NCBI GenBank assembly: GCA_033851915.1
Contig: JAWSVM010000007.1
Coordinates: 264,084-328,083, forward strand
Length of the DNA: 64,000 nt
From: UBA1672 sp033851915
GTDB lineage: Bacteria > Pseudomonadota > Alphaproteobacteria > Micavibrionales > Micavibrionaceae
Direction of reading: 5' to 3'
The translations under genes and the position numbers were made by a program. The first letter of the stretch is position 1. Every line of letters begins with the position of its first letter. Below, one piece after another: positions 9,566-19,034 of the stretch. A model generated the notes under the pieces. That model was not told the origin of the DNA. It made no database searches and worked only from the letters and a program-made list of their open reading frames with translations.

Positions 9566-10639
9566 TTAATCAGGCACGGCAATGTTGTGAATGGCGCTGT
9601 CGGGTAAATCAACACCAAAGCAGCGTTGATAATATTCCGCGATGATTGGGCGTTCGGCTTCGTCACATTTGTTCAGGAATGCCAAACGGAAGGCCATTTC
9701 TCTATCATTGAAAATCAGGAAGTTCTCTGCCCAGCCAATGACTGTTCTGGGGGACATCAATGTTGATAGATCCCCGTTCACAAATCCTGTTCTTGTTAAA
9801 TCGGCGAGCGTAACCATTTTGCTGATCATATCTTTACCTTCAACGGTGTCCAGCTCCGCCATTTTTGCCAGCACAATGGAAGATTCTACATCATGAGGAA
9901 GGTAGTTAAGCGTGGTCACAACGTTCCAGCGATCCATCTGGCCTTGGTTGATTTGTTGTGTTCCATGATACAGGCCTGTGGTGTCGCCCAAGCCAATTGT
10001 ATTGCTGGTCGCGAATAAGCGGAACGCCGGATGTGGGCGGATAACCATGTTTTGATCCAGCAAGGTGAGGCGGCCTTCAGCCTCCAATATGCGTTGGATA
10101 ACAAACATAACGTCAGGGCGACCCGCATCATATTCATCAAAGACAAGTGCTACAGGGTTTTGGATAGACCAAGGCAGTAGCCCTTCTTTCCATTGCGTAA
10201 TTTGTTTGCCTTCTTGTAAAACGATAGTGTCTTTGCCAAGAAGATCAACGCGGCTGACGTGGCTGTCGAGGTTGATACGTACGCATGGCCAATTCAAGCG
10301 CGCGGCGACTTGTTCGATATGTGTTGATTTACCTGTGCCGTGATAGCCTTGGATCATCACGCGGCGGTTATGCGAAAAGCCAGCCAGAATAGCCAGCGTT
10401 GTGTCACGGTCAAATTTATATGTTGGGTCGACGTCAGGGACGTTTGCCGTATCTTCACTAAAGCCCGGAACTTCCCAGTCTGAATCAATGCCGAATGTTT
10501 CACGCACGTTGAATTTACGGTCAGGGATGCTGGTATATTTACCTTCTTTGGCCTTGATTTGCGTAATACTGAAAGACATGCCGCGGGCGGATTCTTTTTC
10601 TTTATCCAAATGATCGGCTGAATGGTGTAAATCTGTCAT
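9566..10639 (-). CDS. cobS: Cobaltochelatase subunit CobS
   Basis: 357 residues, an AAA+ ATPase of the MoxR/CobS type. Walker A is GYHGTGKST, Walker B is ALVFDEYD, and the ATSNTIGLGD sensor segment is present. Known CobS works with CobT and CobN to insert Co2+ into hydrogenobyrinic acid a,c-diamide. The gene is 18 bases downstream of a DnaJ-domain gene on the same strand, a neighbourhood often seen in alphaproteobacteria. It is separated from cobT by a convergent small gene at 9113-9550. Confidence 0.97.
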   Translation of the reverse strand: MTDLHHSADHLDKEKESARGMSFSITQIKAKEGKYTSIPDRKFNVRETFGIDSDWEVPGFSEDTANVPDVDPTYKFDRDTTLAILAGFSHNRRVMIQGYHGTGKSTHIEQVAARLNWPCVRINLDSHVSRVDLLGKDTIVLQEGKQITQWKEGLLPWSIQNPVALVFDEYDAGRPDVMFVIQRILEAEGRLTLLDQNMVIRPHPAFRLFATSNTIGLGDTTGLYHGTQQINQGQMDRWNVVTTLNYLPHDVESSIVLAKMAELDTVEGKDMISKMVTLADLTRTGFVNGDLSTLMSPRTVIGWAENFLIFNDREMAFRLAFLNKCDEAERPIIAEYYQRCFGVDLPDSAIHNIAVPD

Positions 10640-10657
10640 GGTGGGGTCACTTAATCT

Positions 10658-11272
10658 TTACTGATTTTCTTGGAACTTTTCATAGTCTTTGAGGGCTAGC
10701 TTTAATATTGTATACGCCATATTGATCTCTTTGAGAAGCTCTTCCGCGTTTGGGGTGTCTCTATTAAGGTCGGGGTGATATTTCTTTGCCAGCTTTTTAT
10801 AGCGTGTTTTAATTTCATCCAATGTTACCGGCGGCTCTAAACCCATTAAGGCCATGGCTTCGTATTCCGGTGTATTTCTGTCACCGGCAAACTTACGTTT
10901 ATTGTCGTTATATTCTTTGTCGTTAGGGGCCGATGACTGATCGCCATAAAAATATGTGTTACGGGCGGCGTTGAGAAGTTCTTCTTCCATGTTTATTTCG
11001 GTGTGCTTCCATGTCGGACGGTCACCATATCTGCTTTTGTGCATCTGGCTTTGAACTTCGCTGTTCGACATGCCGGAGAAAAAGTTCCACGCTTTATTGT
11101 ATTCTTTGATGTGATTAGTACAGAAAAAATAATAATCATTTAGCCCGCGATGTTTAGGCGCTTTGTGGTCGCCTTCATTAGGGCAACCAGGCATTTCGCA
11201 GTGCTGTAGGCGCTGCGTCGGAGCGGCGTCAGCGAATTCAGGTGATTTGTGCTTTAATATAATTCTAGGCAT
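10658..11272 (-). CDS. J-domain protein
   Basis: About 204 residues from the ATG at 11272. The C-terminal J domain contains KRYKKLAKKYHPDLN-like sequence with the HPD motif, expected to stimulate a DnaK-type Hsp70. The N-terminal half contains CEMPGCPNEGDH and FFCTNHI, a cysteine/histidine arrangement that could bind zinc. The longer frame to 11347 would overlap the bolA start, so the internal ATG is preferred. It is divergent from bolA and upstream of cobS; this triad recurs in alphaproteobacteria. Its client is unknown. Confidence 0.88.
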   Translation of the reverse strand: MPRIILKHKSPEFADAAPTQRLQHCEMPGCPNEGDHKAPKHRGLNDYYFFCTNHIKEYNKAWNFFSGMSNSEVQSQMHKSRYGDRPTWKHTEINMEEELLNAARNTYFYGDQSSAPNDKEYNDNKRKFAGDRNTPEYEAMALMGLEPPVTLDEIKTRYKKLAKKYHPDLNRDTPNAEELLKEINMAYTILKLALKDYEKFQENQ

Positions 11273-11337
11273 AGGTACATTGTATAGATAATATTGTTGA
11301 GTGTCACGAAAAGCTGTGCATGGAGGAATATAATAAT

Positions 11338-11604
11338 ATGAAGACAATGCAAGAAAAAATAGAAGATAAATTGAAGAGTGTATTTAGCCCTATGTACCTG
11401 GAGGTTGTAAATGAAAGCGGAAAACACTCCGGTCATGTCGGCGATGACGGGTCGGGAGAAAGTCATTTTCGCGTTGAAATCGTATCGGAAATGTTTATAA
11501 ATAAGAATGCAGTCGGTTGCCATCGCATGGTATACGATTGTCTTCAGGAGGAACTTGAGACGGTGCATGCATTATCAATTTTTGCATCAGACCATAAAAA
11601 ATAA
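11338..11604 (+). CDS. bolA: BolA-family protein
   Basis: 88 residues. The signature HSGHVGDDGSGESHFRVEIVS and the later GCHRMVYDCLQEEL match the BolA class II KH-like fold. BolA proteins partner monothiol glutaredoxins in iron-sulfur handling and affect morphology and stress responses. The start is decided by GGAGGA at 11322-11327, ten bases before the ATG; an in-frame ATG further upstream lacks this spacing. The gene is divergent from the J-domain gene. Confidence 0.92.
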   Translation: MKTMQEKIEDKLKSVFSPMYLEVVNESGKHSGHVGDDGSGESHFRVEIVSEMFINKNAVGCHRMVYDCLQEELETVHALSIFASDHKK

Positions 11605-11691
11605 AATTCTTATGGTTGTGTTTTGTATTTGTGTGCTATAGCATGCTTATAGATTTAAACGATATTCTTTATTTTTACTGTGTGGGGGGAA

Positions 11692-12111
11692 ATGAAAGAC
11701 GCAAACAACAATGGCAGTATTGCCGACAACGCTAAATCGGGGCAGAGTTCCTTAATTAGTCGTAATATAACGATTTTTGATCGCAGGACGTCCATTCGTC
11801 TGGAGCCTGAGATGTGGGAAGCTTTGAACCATATAGCAGAACGAGAGCGATGCTCTATTCATGACTTATGCTCTCTTATTCATATCAGGAAGCGTGAAAC
11901 AACTTCTTTAACGGCGGCTATTCGCGTTTTCTTGATGCTTTATTTTCGTTCAGCATCAAGTGAGGCGGGGCATGACAGTGCAGGCCATGGCAGCTTTACA
12001 AATATGAAAGCGCGGGCACGCATTCCGTCTGAGCTTGAGGTGTTTTTCGAAAAGAAGCCACGTAGCAGACGAGCTATCCCAGATCAAGATTTACGCTCTA
12101 ATGTTGCGTAA
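11692..12111 (+). CDS. Ribbon-helix-helix domain protein
   Basis: 139 residues. The central part (about residues 27-90) reads RRTSIRLEPEMWEALNHIA followed by LTAAIRVFLML, which matches the RHH_4 type ribbon-helix-helix domain found in alphaproteobacteria. The TSIRL strand would contact DNA in a dimer. The C-terminus is basic and unstructured. The ATG at 11692 follows a G-rich tract; an upstream GTG at 11680 is less likely. It is convergent with accA, and a possible shared terminator lies between them. Its target genes are unknown. Confidence 0.8.
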   Translation: MKDANNNGSIADNAKSGQSSLISRNITIFDRRTSIRLEPEMWEALNHIAERERCSIHDLCSLIHIRKRETTSLTAAIRVFLMLYFRSASSEAGHDSAGHGSFTNMKARARIPSELEVFFEKKPRSRRAIPDQDLRSNVA

Positions 12112-12183
12112 ACATTCTGAAACCTATGCGTGCTTTTCCTGCGCGAAAGGTTAGGGTTATTTTTCGGTGAGTGGATATTGTGG

Positions 12184-12218
12184 GATAGAATTCATTGAAC
12201 TCTATCTCCTTTTTCCTT
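12184..12218 (+). terminator. Possible terminator downstream of the RHH gene
   Basis: A 6-base inverted repeat, GATAGA at 12184-12189 and TCTATC at 12201-12206, is followed by CTCCTTTTT. It lies between the convergent RHH gene and accA. The stem is short and A/T-rich, so the call is tentative. Confidence 0.4.
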
Positions 12219-13164
12219 ATAGATTTCGGCCATATTCCAGAAATTTAGCATGACGATTTTGAATCAGCTCTGTTCTGTTCCACGGCATTAGCTCGGCTAG
12301 ACCTTCTTCTATCTGGTTTGCTACAGCTTGTATTGTATCTTCTTTTTTGCGATGTGCGCCGCCAATTGGCTCAGCGATGATGGCATCAATAAGTTTAAGT
12401 TCGTGCAAATCTTGCGCTGTTAGCTTTAGGGCGGAAGCGGCTTCTTTCGCGTATTCGCGGCTTCTCCATAGAATAGATGCGCAGCCCTCTGGCGAGATGA
12501 TGGAGTATATAGAATGCTCCAGCATATAAACTTTATCGGCCACAGCAATTGCGATTGCGCCGCCGGAGCCACCCTCGCCAATAACAACAGAGACGATTGG
12601 CACTTCTGTTCTTAGGCAAGTCTCGATAGATTTTGCGATCGCTTCGGATTGTCCGCGCTCTTCTGCGCCAACGCCGGGATATGCACCTGCTGTATCAATT
12701 AATGTGATAATAGGAATCTGGAATTGTTGTGCCATTTTCATCAGGCGTTGCGCTTTGCGATAGCCTTCGGGGCGCACCATGCCGAAATTATGCTTTATGC
12801 GGCTTTGCGTGTCATGGCCTTTTTCGTGACCCATGATGATGCAGGATTGGCCGCGGAAACGTCCTAAACCGCCAATTAAAGCGTGATCTTCAGAAAAGTT
12901 TCTGTCACCTGCAAGAGGCATAAACCCGTCAATCATGCTGTCGATATAGTCCTGCATGTGTGGGCGTTCTTGATGGCGCGCGACTTGTACTTTTTGTGCG
13001 GCAGTTAATTTGCCGTACGTCTGTTTCAGAAGCTTATCTGCTTTGTTTTGCATGCGGGTTATTTCTTCCGCAATGTTCACTTCTGCATCGCTGTTAACGT
13101 GACGCAGTTCAGATATTTTACCTTCAAGCTCTAAGATAGGCTTTTCAAATTCCAGCTGACTCAT
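12217..13164 (-). CDS. accA: Acetyl-CoA carboxylase carboxyltransferase subunit alpha
   Basis: 315 residues, normal length. Typical segments are LIDTAGAYPGVGAEERGQSEAIA, GEGGSGGAIAIAVAD and the ISPEGCASILW segment. With AccD it transfers carboxyl from biotin to acetyl-CoA, the first step of fatty acid synthesis. AAGGTG lies upstream of the ATG. It follows xerD on the same strand, an arrangement common in alphaproteobacteria. Confidence 0.98.
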   Translation of the reverse strand: MSQLEFEKPILELEGKISELRHVNSDAEVNIAEEITRMQNKADKLLKQTYGKLTAAQKVQVARHQERPHMQDYIDSMIDGFMPLAGDRNFSEDHALIGGLGRFRGQSCIIMGHEKGHDTQSRIKHNFGMVRPEGYRKAQRLMKMAQQFQIPIITLIDTAGAYPGVGAEERGQSEAIAKSIETCLRTEVPIVSVVIGEGGSGGAIAIAVADKVYMLEHSIYSIISPEGCASILWRSREYAKEAASALKLTAQDLHELKLIDAIIAEPIGGAHRKKEDTIQAVANQIEEGLAELMPWNRTELIQNRHAKFLEYGRNL

Positions 13165-13243
13165 TGGTCAAAATCACCTTGATTTTATATACATAGAGGA
13201 TGCGGAGAAAAAATGAGTGTCTCTGCATCGTCTTTATATTGTT

Positions 13244-14236
13244 TTACTTATTGTCTGTACCTGTTTTGGATAAAGGGTGTTTATCCTCAACGGTTTTCTT
13301 CACATTCTCACTCAGAATATGTGTGTATATCTGCGTTGTCGCGATATCGGCATGCCCTAGCATTTTTTGAACAGAGCGCAAATCCGCACCATTATTCAGC
13401 AGATGCGTTGCAAAAGCGTGGCGCAATACATGCGGGCTAACGCGGCCATTGTCGATTTTGGCTTCTTTTGCCAAATCTTTTAAGAGTTGAGCAAAGCGTT
13501 GACGTGTTAGATGTCCGCTATCTGATGTTTTGGATGGGAACAGCCATTTATTCTGCTTTTCAGTTTCACCTGCGCCAACATGTTTTTTGCGCACAGCAAG
13601 GTATTTCTCTAATGCTTCTCTTGCCGGAGTAGAAAGTGGCACCATGCGCTCACGTCCTGCTTTACCTGCAACGATAAGGAATTCTTTGTTTTCGCCAAGG
13701 GCGGAAAGTGGCAGACCGACAAGTTCGGAAACACGTAAGCCCGTTGCATAAAGCATTTCCAGCAAACAAACGAGGCGTACGCTCTCGGCTGTGCCTTTTT
13801 GACCAGCGGTTTTAATTAGGTTATCTACTTCTGCTTCACTAAGTGTTTTAGGCAGAGTGCGGCCTTGCTTCGGGCTTTCAATTGTAGATGTCGGATCATC
13901 TTCACGATGATTTTCGGAAATCAGATAACGATAAAATTGGCGTAAGGCAGAAAGGCGGCGCGCAATTGTACGTACAGCAATTTTGGCTTTTTGATCGCCT
14001 TTAATATTTGTCTTTTCGCTTAACTCTTTGAGATAGGCTTTCAGTTGATCTGTTGTTGCTTTATCGATGTCGGAATCAATCTTTTTCAAGAACAATGAAA
14101 CATCTGCAAGATCGCGCCAATAGGCCTGACGTGTGTTTAATGCTGCGCCTCGCTCAGTCGTGATCATATCGAGAAATGAATCTACGAGAGGGTTTAGTTC
14201 GGGCTTAGGCATTGCGGGACGTCCTGGTCTAGCCAT
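13244..14236 (-). CDS. xerD: Tyrosine recombinase XerD
   Basis: 330 residues. The catalytic set of tyrosine recombinases is complete: Arg168 in GLRVSEL, Lys192, His269 and Arg272 in SPHVLRHAFATHLL, His295 in LGHADI, and Tyr304 in TTQIYTHI. XerC/XerD resolve chromosome dimers at dif. A good AAAGGAG lies just before the ATG at 14236, inside the end of the upstream gene. Placement between aroK and accA and the sequence favour XerD over XerC. The N-terminus has a short Pro/Gly-rich extension. Confidence 0.93.
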   Translation of the reverse strand: MARPGRPAMPKPELNPLVDSFLDMITTERGAALNTRQAYWRDLADVSLFLKKIDSDIDKATTDQLKAYLKELSEKTNIKGDQKAKIAVRTIARRLSALRQFYRYLISENHREDDPTSTIESPKQGRTLPKTLSEAEVDNLIKTAGQKGTAESVRLVCLLEMLYATGLRVSELVGLPLSALGENKEFLIVAGKAGRERMVPLSTPAREALEKYLAVRKKHVGAGETEKQNKWLFPSKTSDSGHLTRQRFAQLLKDLAKEAKIDNGRVSPHVLRHAFATHLLNNGADLRSVQKMLGHADIATTQIYTHILSENVKKTVEDKHPLSKTGTDNK

Positions 14237-14249
14237 TGGTCTTTCTCCT

Positions 14250-15875
14250 TTAGTTTTCTATCTCTAATATGGCTTGCGCCAATATACGACGAGATAATTG
14301 TTTTGATCCTGTTTTACGCAGTGCGATACTAATATCACTTAATGTTCCAAGGTATAACTCTTTACGTTCTATCCCACCTAAAATAGCACTGGATAATAAC
14401 AGGGTTGCACCAATATCTTGATTTTTACTCGATTGCCGAAGTGTATCCATAAGGACAGACGGTGGCATTGTATAACTTCTATTTTCAGTCAAGTCAAAAT
14501 CATTTTCATAAATATACTGAACTTTATCACTAATACCAGTGTTTATGTCAATAGTTTCTGTAATGTTTTTTAATGCCGCCAAGGTGCTGTTTGATAATTG
14601 ATAAGGCTTTATTGTGTTTTGGGCGCGTATCATCAGATCTTGATCATCAATCTGGGAAAGGGTTATAGCTGCGAAAAGTATTTGTGAGCGTAGTTTTTCA
14701 CGGTGTTTATTATCGGAAGGTTCAATAGATATTTTTTGTAAATATTTTATCCATTTGGATGGGAATGGTTGGTCACTGTGTAGAAATAGAATGGCGCTGC
14801 GTTTGGCATTTATCAGAGACAGGTCGTCACCGGGTTTCATTTTCATCAAAGTAGGCAAGAATGGTAGAAGCGATAAATCGCCGTATTTTCCGGCCAGAGC
14901 AAAAGCGCGCTCTATTTTATTTTTGCGTTTTTTGGGAATCCAGCCTCTTTTGGTTTCGCCATATAATTCTGCAATTTCGCCAATGCCTTTCACGGAGGCA
15001 TCTTTTTTGTTCAAGCTTTCATATAAGGATGTGAGCACGTCGATTTCAAGGATGCCATGCCCAATGGCCTGCATGGTTAGCAGGATTCTCGTCTCTTCAT
15101 TCATGTGCGATTGTTGAAGGAGGGGGGCTATATGTTGTGCAGGTGTATCTTTATAGGCACTTTGCAGTGTGATTCTATTGTCCGCCGTTAACAATGCGCG
15201 TTCAAGCGAAGAAAGCGCAGCAAAGGTTGTTGGCGTGTATTCGAATTTAAAATCTGGGGAAGATAGAATGGATTGTATAATCTTTTTAGTCGAATTTGCG
15301 ATGGTCTTTTGTTCGGTTTCATGTGGCTGTGTCGAAAGGGACAGCGTACAATAGGCATCCAATTCTTGCCAAAATGGTTTGTCTTTAAAGCGGGGCAGCA
15401 GTGTTTTCGTTTCAAGGCAAGCCAGTGCTTTTTCTTTATTCAGAAGCATACTGAGAACCCCCGAATAAGCCAGAGACTCTTGCGTTATTTCGTCTGGTAT
15501 TTTGGTGAACAGGTCAAAGGCTTGCTTGTTTAGCCCGCGTTTTAAAAGGGCGTTCAGGCGTAGGGTGAACAGGTCTTTTCCTACTGGAACTTCAATATCA
15601 TTTTTTATGGCAGAGGCATCAGCGGTGGTTAAAAAAAAGTTGTTTACTGTCTTTTCTAATGCGATCCATTGGCTTCCATTTGTTTGTTCCAGAAGCTTTG
15701 TTAAAGCAGCGCGGCTTGATTGGTGATAGATGCCTGCGCCTAAAGAATATTTATGATCGGCATTAAACAGCCCCATGGATTCGTATTGTGTGTCTTGTGC
15801 ATAAGCCCCCGATGTAAAAAGGGATGTCATTAATGCGCAAACTATAAGACGTATGTTACTGCGTAATTTCATCAT
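14250..15875 (-). CDS. Exported protein of unknown function
   Basis: 541 residues with a signal peptide (about residues 1-26, ending SGAYAQD). The rest is helix-rich, with repeated leucine/alanine patterns that look like a solenoid of helical hairpins, but no family is recognised. It is expected in the periplasm. Its ATG overlaps the stop of the 45-residue gene upstream by four bases, and it is followed by xerD 13 bases later. A conserved but uncharacterised role in this aroK-xerD neighbourhood is plausible. Confidence 0.8.
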   Translation of the reverse strand: MMKLRSNIRLIVCALMTSLFTSGAYAQDTQYESMGLFNADHKYSLGAGIYHQSSRAALTKLLEQTNGSQWIALEKTVNNFFLTTADASAIKNDIEVPVGKDLFTLRLNALLKRGLNKQAFDLFTKIPDEITQESLAYSGVLSMLLNKEKALACLETKTLLPRFKDKPFWQELDAYCTLSLSTQPHETEQKTIANSTKKIIQSILSSPDFKFEYTPTTFAALSSLERALLTADNRITLQSAYKDTPAQHIAPLLQQSHMNEETRILLTMQAIGHGILEIDVLTSLYESLNKKDASVKGIGEIAELYGETKRGWIPKKRKNKIERAFALAGKYGDLSLLPFLPTLMKMKPGDDLSLINAKRSAILFLHSDQPFPSKWIKYLQKISIEPSDNKHREKLRSQILFAAITLSQIDDQDLMIRAQNTIKPYQLSNSTLAALKNITETIDINTGISDKVQYIYENDFDLTENRSYTMPPSVLMDTLRQSSKNQDIGATLLLSSAILGGIERKELYLGTLSDISIALRKTGSKQLSRRILAQAILEIEN

Positions 15876-16009
15876 AGAAAGCGATCATTCGGAATAGTTT
15901 TTGTGATTTCTTCCTGTGGTACAGAAACATCGGTTATCATGAGGAGGGTTGTTGCCCCTACGATAACAAAGACAAGAGCGGCGAAAATTATTTTTAATAA
16001 GAACGGCAT
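15872..16009 (-). CDS. 45-residue single-pass membrane protein
   Basis: A short frame from the ATG at 16009 to a TGA that overlaps the ATG of the 541-residue exported protein (ATGA at 15872-15875). It begins MPFLLKIIFAALVFVIVG, a membrane segment of about 20 residues, and ends with a charged segment PNDRFL. The overlap argues for translational coupling and a real gene. I recall similar tiny membrane proteins at this position in other alphaproteobacteria, but I cannot verify this. Function unknown. Confidence 0.7.
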   Translation of the reverse strand: MPFLLKIIFAALVFVIVGATTLLMITDVSVPQEEITKTIPNDRFL

Positions 16010-16099
16010 CAATGATCAGTTCATGTTGTAAAGTTTCAAGGCTATCTGTAAACAAGATATTGTATAGCAAAGATGGTGATGCTTTGAAAGGGCAAGCAC

Positions 16100-16639
16100 A
16101 TGAATAGTGATAAAAATAGTGACAAGGATATTTCGCAAACACCGATTGTGTTGGTGGGGATGATGGGCTGTGGCAAGAGCGCGCTTGGGAAAGCCTTGTC
16201 TGGCGCATTGGAGTGTCCATTGTATGATTGTGATGATTTAATTGTGGAAGAGCAGGGAAAGCCGATTACGCAAATTTTTGCCGATGAGGGGGAGAATGCC
16301 TTTCGCACGTTAGAGCAAGAAAAAATGCAAGATCTGTTAGGGCGCGGCGTGTGTGTTATCTCTACGGGGGGCGGCGCGGTGACGGTTGCGGAAATAATGG
16401 GGGATATTAAAGCGCGTGCGATTTCTGTTTGGTTGCGCTGTGATGTTGATACAATTCTGGAGCGTCTGGGCGCTGATGATACTAGACCGTTATTGCAATG
16501 TGATAATCCCCGTAAAAAATTAGAAGAGCTTTTATCTGCACGCGAAAAGCTATATGCTCAGGCGGATATTCACGTTGATAACACATCCAGTGATATTCAG
16601 GATGTTGTGAACATAATAATACAGGAACTCCGAACGTAA
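16100..16639 (+). CDS. aroK: Shikimate kinase
   Basis: 179 residues. Walker A is GMMGCGKS, and the substrate-binding DCDD and STGGGAV motifs are present, followed by the LID region with RPLLQ. It phosphorylates shikimate in the chorismate pathway. It starts an operon with aroB, whose ATG comes one base after the aroK stop. Confidence 0.96.
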   Translation: MNSDKNSDKDISQTPIVLVGMMGCGKSALGKALSGALECPLYDCDDLIVEEQGKPITQIFADEGENAFRTLEQEKMQDLLGRGVCVISTGGGAVTVAEIMGDIKARAISVWLRCDVDTILERLGADDTRPLLQCDNPRKKLEELLSAREKLYAQADIHVDNTSSDIQDVVNIIIQELRT

Positions 16640-16640
16640 A

Positions 16641-17756
16641 ATGCAAACAAAATTAGTTGAAATTGACTTAGGTGAGCGCAGTTATAAGATTGCAATCGGT
16701 GCGAACCTTTTATCCTCCATTGGCGATTTTTTGCCTTTTGATATTGAGGGTAAGAAAATATTTCTAATTACGGATGACAATGTTGAGCCTTATGCGCGGG
16801 CTTTGCAGAACACATTGCAGCAGGCGGGCGCAGGGTTTTGTGAGGTTATGGTTTTTCCTCATGGTGAGAAAACGAAGTCATACACACGCTTGCAAGAGGC
16901 GCATGACTGGATGTTAGAGCATAATATTCATCGTAATTCTGTTGTGTTTGCGGTTGGCGGCGGTGTGATCGGTGATTTGGCAGGCTTTGCGGCGGCGACA
17001 GTCTTGCGCGGCGTGCCTTATGTGCAAATCCCGACCTCTTTGTTGGCGCAGGTGGATAGTTCTGTTGGCGGGAAGACCGGTATTAATACAAAATACGGTA
17101 AGAACCTTGTTGGCAACTTCTATCAGCCCGTTTCGGTTATTGCAGATATGGATGTTTTCAAAACGCTGCCTGAGCGTGAATTGCGCGCTGGATATGCGGA
17201 AGTGGTGAAATATGGTCTGATCGATGATCTGGATTTCTTTGAGTGGCTGGAGGTGAATGGCTCCTCCGTTATTGATGTTAATATGCAGAGCATCTCACAC
17301 GCGGTTGAGGTTAGTTGTAAGGCCAAAGCGGCGATTGTCGAGGCAGATGAGCGCGAGCATGGCAAACGTGCTTTGCTTAATCTTGGTCATACCTTCGGTC
17401 ATGCTTTGGAGGCTGCGGCGGGTTATGATGGCACTTTGTTACATGGTGAAGGTGTTGCTATCGGCACGGTGATGGCGTTTGATTTATCGGTTAAAATGGG
17501 TCTATGTCCGCAGGCAGAGGCTTTGCGCGTTCGTGAGCATTTTAAGTATATGGGCTTGCCTGTGCATGCGGGGAATATTGGTCTTAGCGCAAGTGTGGAT
17601 GATTTGATTGCAACGATGCAGCGCGATAAGAAAGCCGTTGATAACAAGATGACCTTTATTTTGGTGAAGACCATCGGCTCTGCGTTTGTAACCCAAGATG
17701 TGCCGGAAGATATGGTACGTGACATTCTGGCACAATCTTTGAAAGAGCAGGATTAG
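16641..17756 (+). CDS. aroB: 3-dehydroquinate synthase
   Basis: 371 residues. NAD-binding GGGVIGDLAGF, the metal/substrate-binding segments DSSVGGKTGIN and LLNLGHTFGHALE, and LLHGEGVAIG are all present. It converts DAHP to 3-dehydroquinate. Translation is probably coupled to aroK. The downstream CorC/HlyC transporter gene starts 8 bases after its stop and may be co-transcribed. Confidence 0.98.
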   Translation: MQTKLVEIDLGERSYKIAIGANLLSSIGDFLPFDIEGKKIFLITDDNVEPYARALQNTLQQAGAGFCEVMVFPHGEKTKSYTRLQEAHDWMLEHNIHRNSVVFAVGGGVIGDLAGFAAATVLRGVPYVQIPTSLLAQVDSSVGGKTGINTKYGKNLVGNFYQPVSVIADMDVFKTLPERELRAGYAEVVKYGLIDDLDFFEWLEVNGSSVIDVNMQSISHAVEVSCKAKAAIVEADEREHGKRALLNLGHTFGHALEAAAGYDGTLLHGEGVAIGTVMAFDLSVKMGLCPQAEALRVREHFKYMGLPVHAGNIGLSASVDDLIATMQRDKKAVDNKMTFILVKTIGSAFVTQDVPEDMVRDILAQSLKEQD

Positions 17757-17764
17757 AAATAACC

Positions 17765-19021
17765 ATGGACCTTATATTCTCCATCATTGCGATTATTGTA
17801 TTACTGATCCTGTCGGGCTTTTTCTCGGGCGCGGAAACGGCGTTTACGGCGGCGTCTAAGGCGCGGTTGCTGTCGCGGGCAAAAGGGGGCAATAAACGCG
17901 CGGCTTTGGTTAACCGTATCAGGGATCAAAAAGATCGTATGATTGGCGCGCTCTTGCTGGGTAATAATCTGGTGAATATTCTGGCTTCGGCGTTGGCAAC
18001 CAGTGCCCTGATGAAAATGTTCGGTGATATTGGTGTTCTTATTGCGACAGTTATGATGACCGTCTTGGTGCTAATTTTTGCGGAAGTTCTGCCTAAAACC
18101 TATGCATTTTATCATGCGGAAAGCGTTGCGATGCGTATATCGCCTGTTATTCGCGTGGTTATTATTGTGTTTGCGCCAATAACTGAGGCCGTAACGTGGA
18201 TTGTGCACCGTGTTCTCAAAATGATGAATGTTGATATGTCAAAGAGTGGCGATAGTGGCTCTCACCAAGAGTTACTGCGCGGTGTGATCGATATGCATGA
18301 AGGGGCAAAGGCGGTGCAGGAACAACGCGCGATGCTGCGTTCTATCCTTGATTTGGCTGATGTTGATATTGATGAAATCATGGTGCATAGAAAAAATGTT
18401 GTGATGATTGATGTTGAACAGCCAATGGAAAAAATTGTTGAACAAGTTTTGGCAAGCCAGTTCACGCGGATTCCTCTGTGGCGGGATAATCCGGATAATA
18501 TTGTTGGCGTGATCCATACGAAGGAGCTGCTTCGCGAATTGTTGGATACGGGCGGCGATATCAAGAATATTGATTTGGCACGTATTGCGATGAAGCCGTG
18601 GTTCATTCCTGAGACGACCAATCTCTATGGTCAGTTACAAGCATTCCGTGAGCGTAAGGAACATTTCTGTCTTGTTGTTGATGAATATGGTTCGTTCATG
18701 GGGGTTGTAACGTTAGAGGATATCTTGGAAGAAATCGTCGGCGAGATTGACGATGAGCATGATGAATCTATGTCGGGCGTGCGAAAATTATCTAATGATT
18801 CTTATATCATTGATGGGGCAGTTACGATTCGTGACTTGAACCGCGAATTTGACTGGCGTTTGCCTGACGAAGAATATGCCACGATCGCTGGTTTGATCCT
18901 GTTTGAATCCCGTATGGTGCCTGATATTAACCAGTCCTTCCGTTTTCACGGTTTCCAAATGGATATCGTACGTAAGCAAAGAAACCAGATCACCTTGGTG
19001 CGTATTACGCCGCCCAAATAG
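17765..19021 (+). CDS. CNNM/CorC/HlyC-family membrane protein
   Basis: 418 residues. An N-terminal DUF21 transmembrane domain (about 1-170, with SGFFSGAETAFTAA) is followed by a tandem CBS pair (about 195-330; contains FTRIPLWRDNPDNIVGVIHTKELL and EYGSFMGVVTLEDILEEIVGEI) and a C-terminal CorC_HlyC domain. Members are linked to magnesium/cobalt efflux; the older hemolysin label is not informative. It is the last gene of the aroK-aroB operon and is convergent with the next gene. Confidence 0.93.
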   Translation: MDLIFSIIAIIVLLILSGFFSGAETAFTAASKARLLSRAKGGNKRAALVNRIRDQKDRMIGALLLGNNLVNILASALATSALMKMFGDIGVLIATVMMTVLVLIFAEVLPKTYAFYHAESVAMRISPVIRVVIIVFAPITEAVTWIVHRVLKMMNVDMSKSGDSGSHQELLRGVIDMHEGAKAVQEQRAMLRSILDLADVDIDEIMVHRKNVVMIDVEQPMEKIVEQVLASQFTRIPLWRDNPDNIVGVIHTKELLRELLDTGGDIKNIDLARIAMKPWFIPETTNLYGQLQAFRERKEHFCLVVDEYGSFMGVVTLEDILEEIVGEIDDEHDESMSGVRKLSNDSYIIDGAVTIRDLNREFDWRLPDEEYATIAGLILFESRMVPDINQSFRFHGFQMDIVRKQRNQITLVRITPPK

Positions 19022-19034
19022 GGTGAGATTGTTA

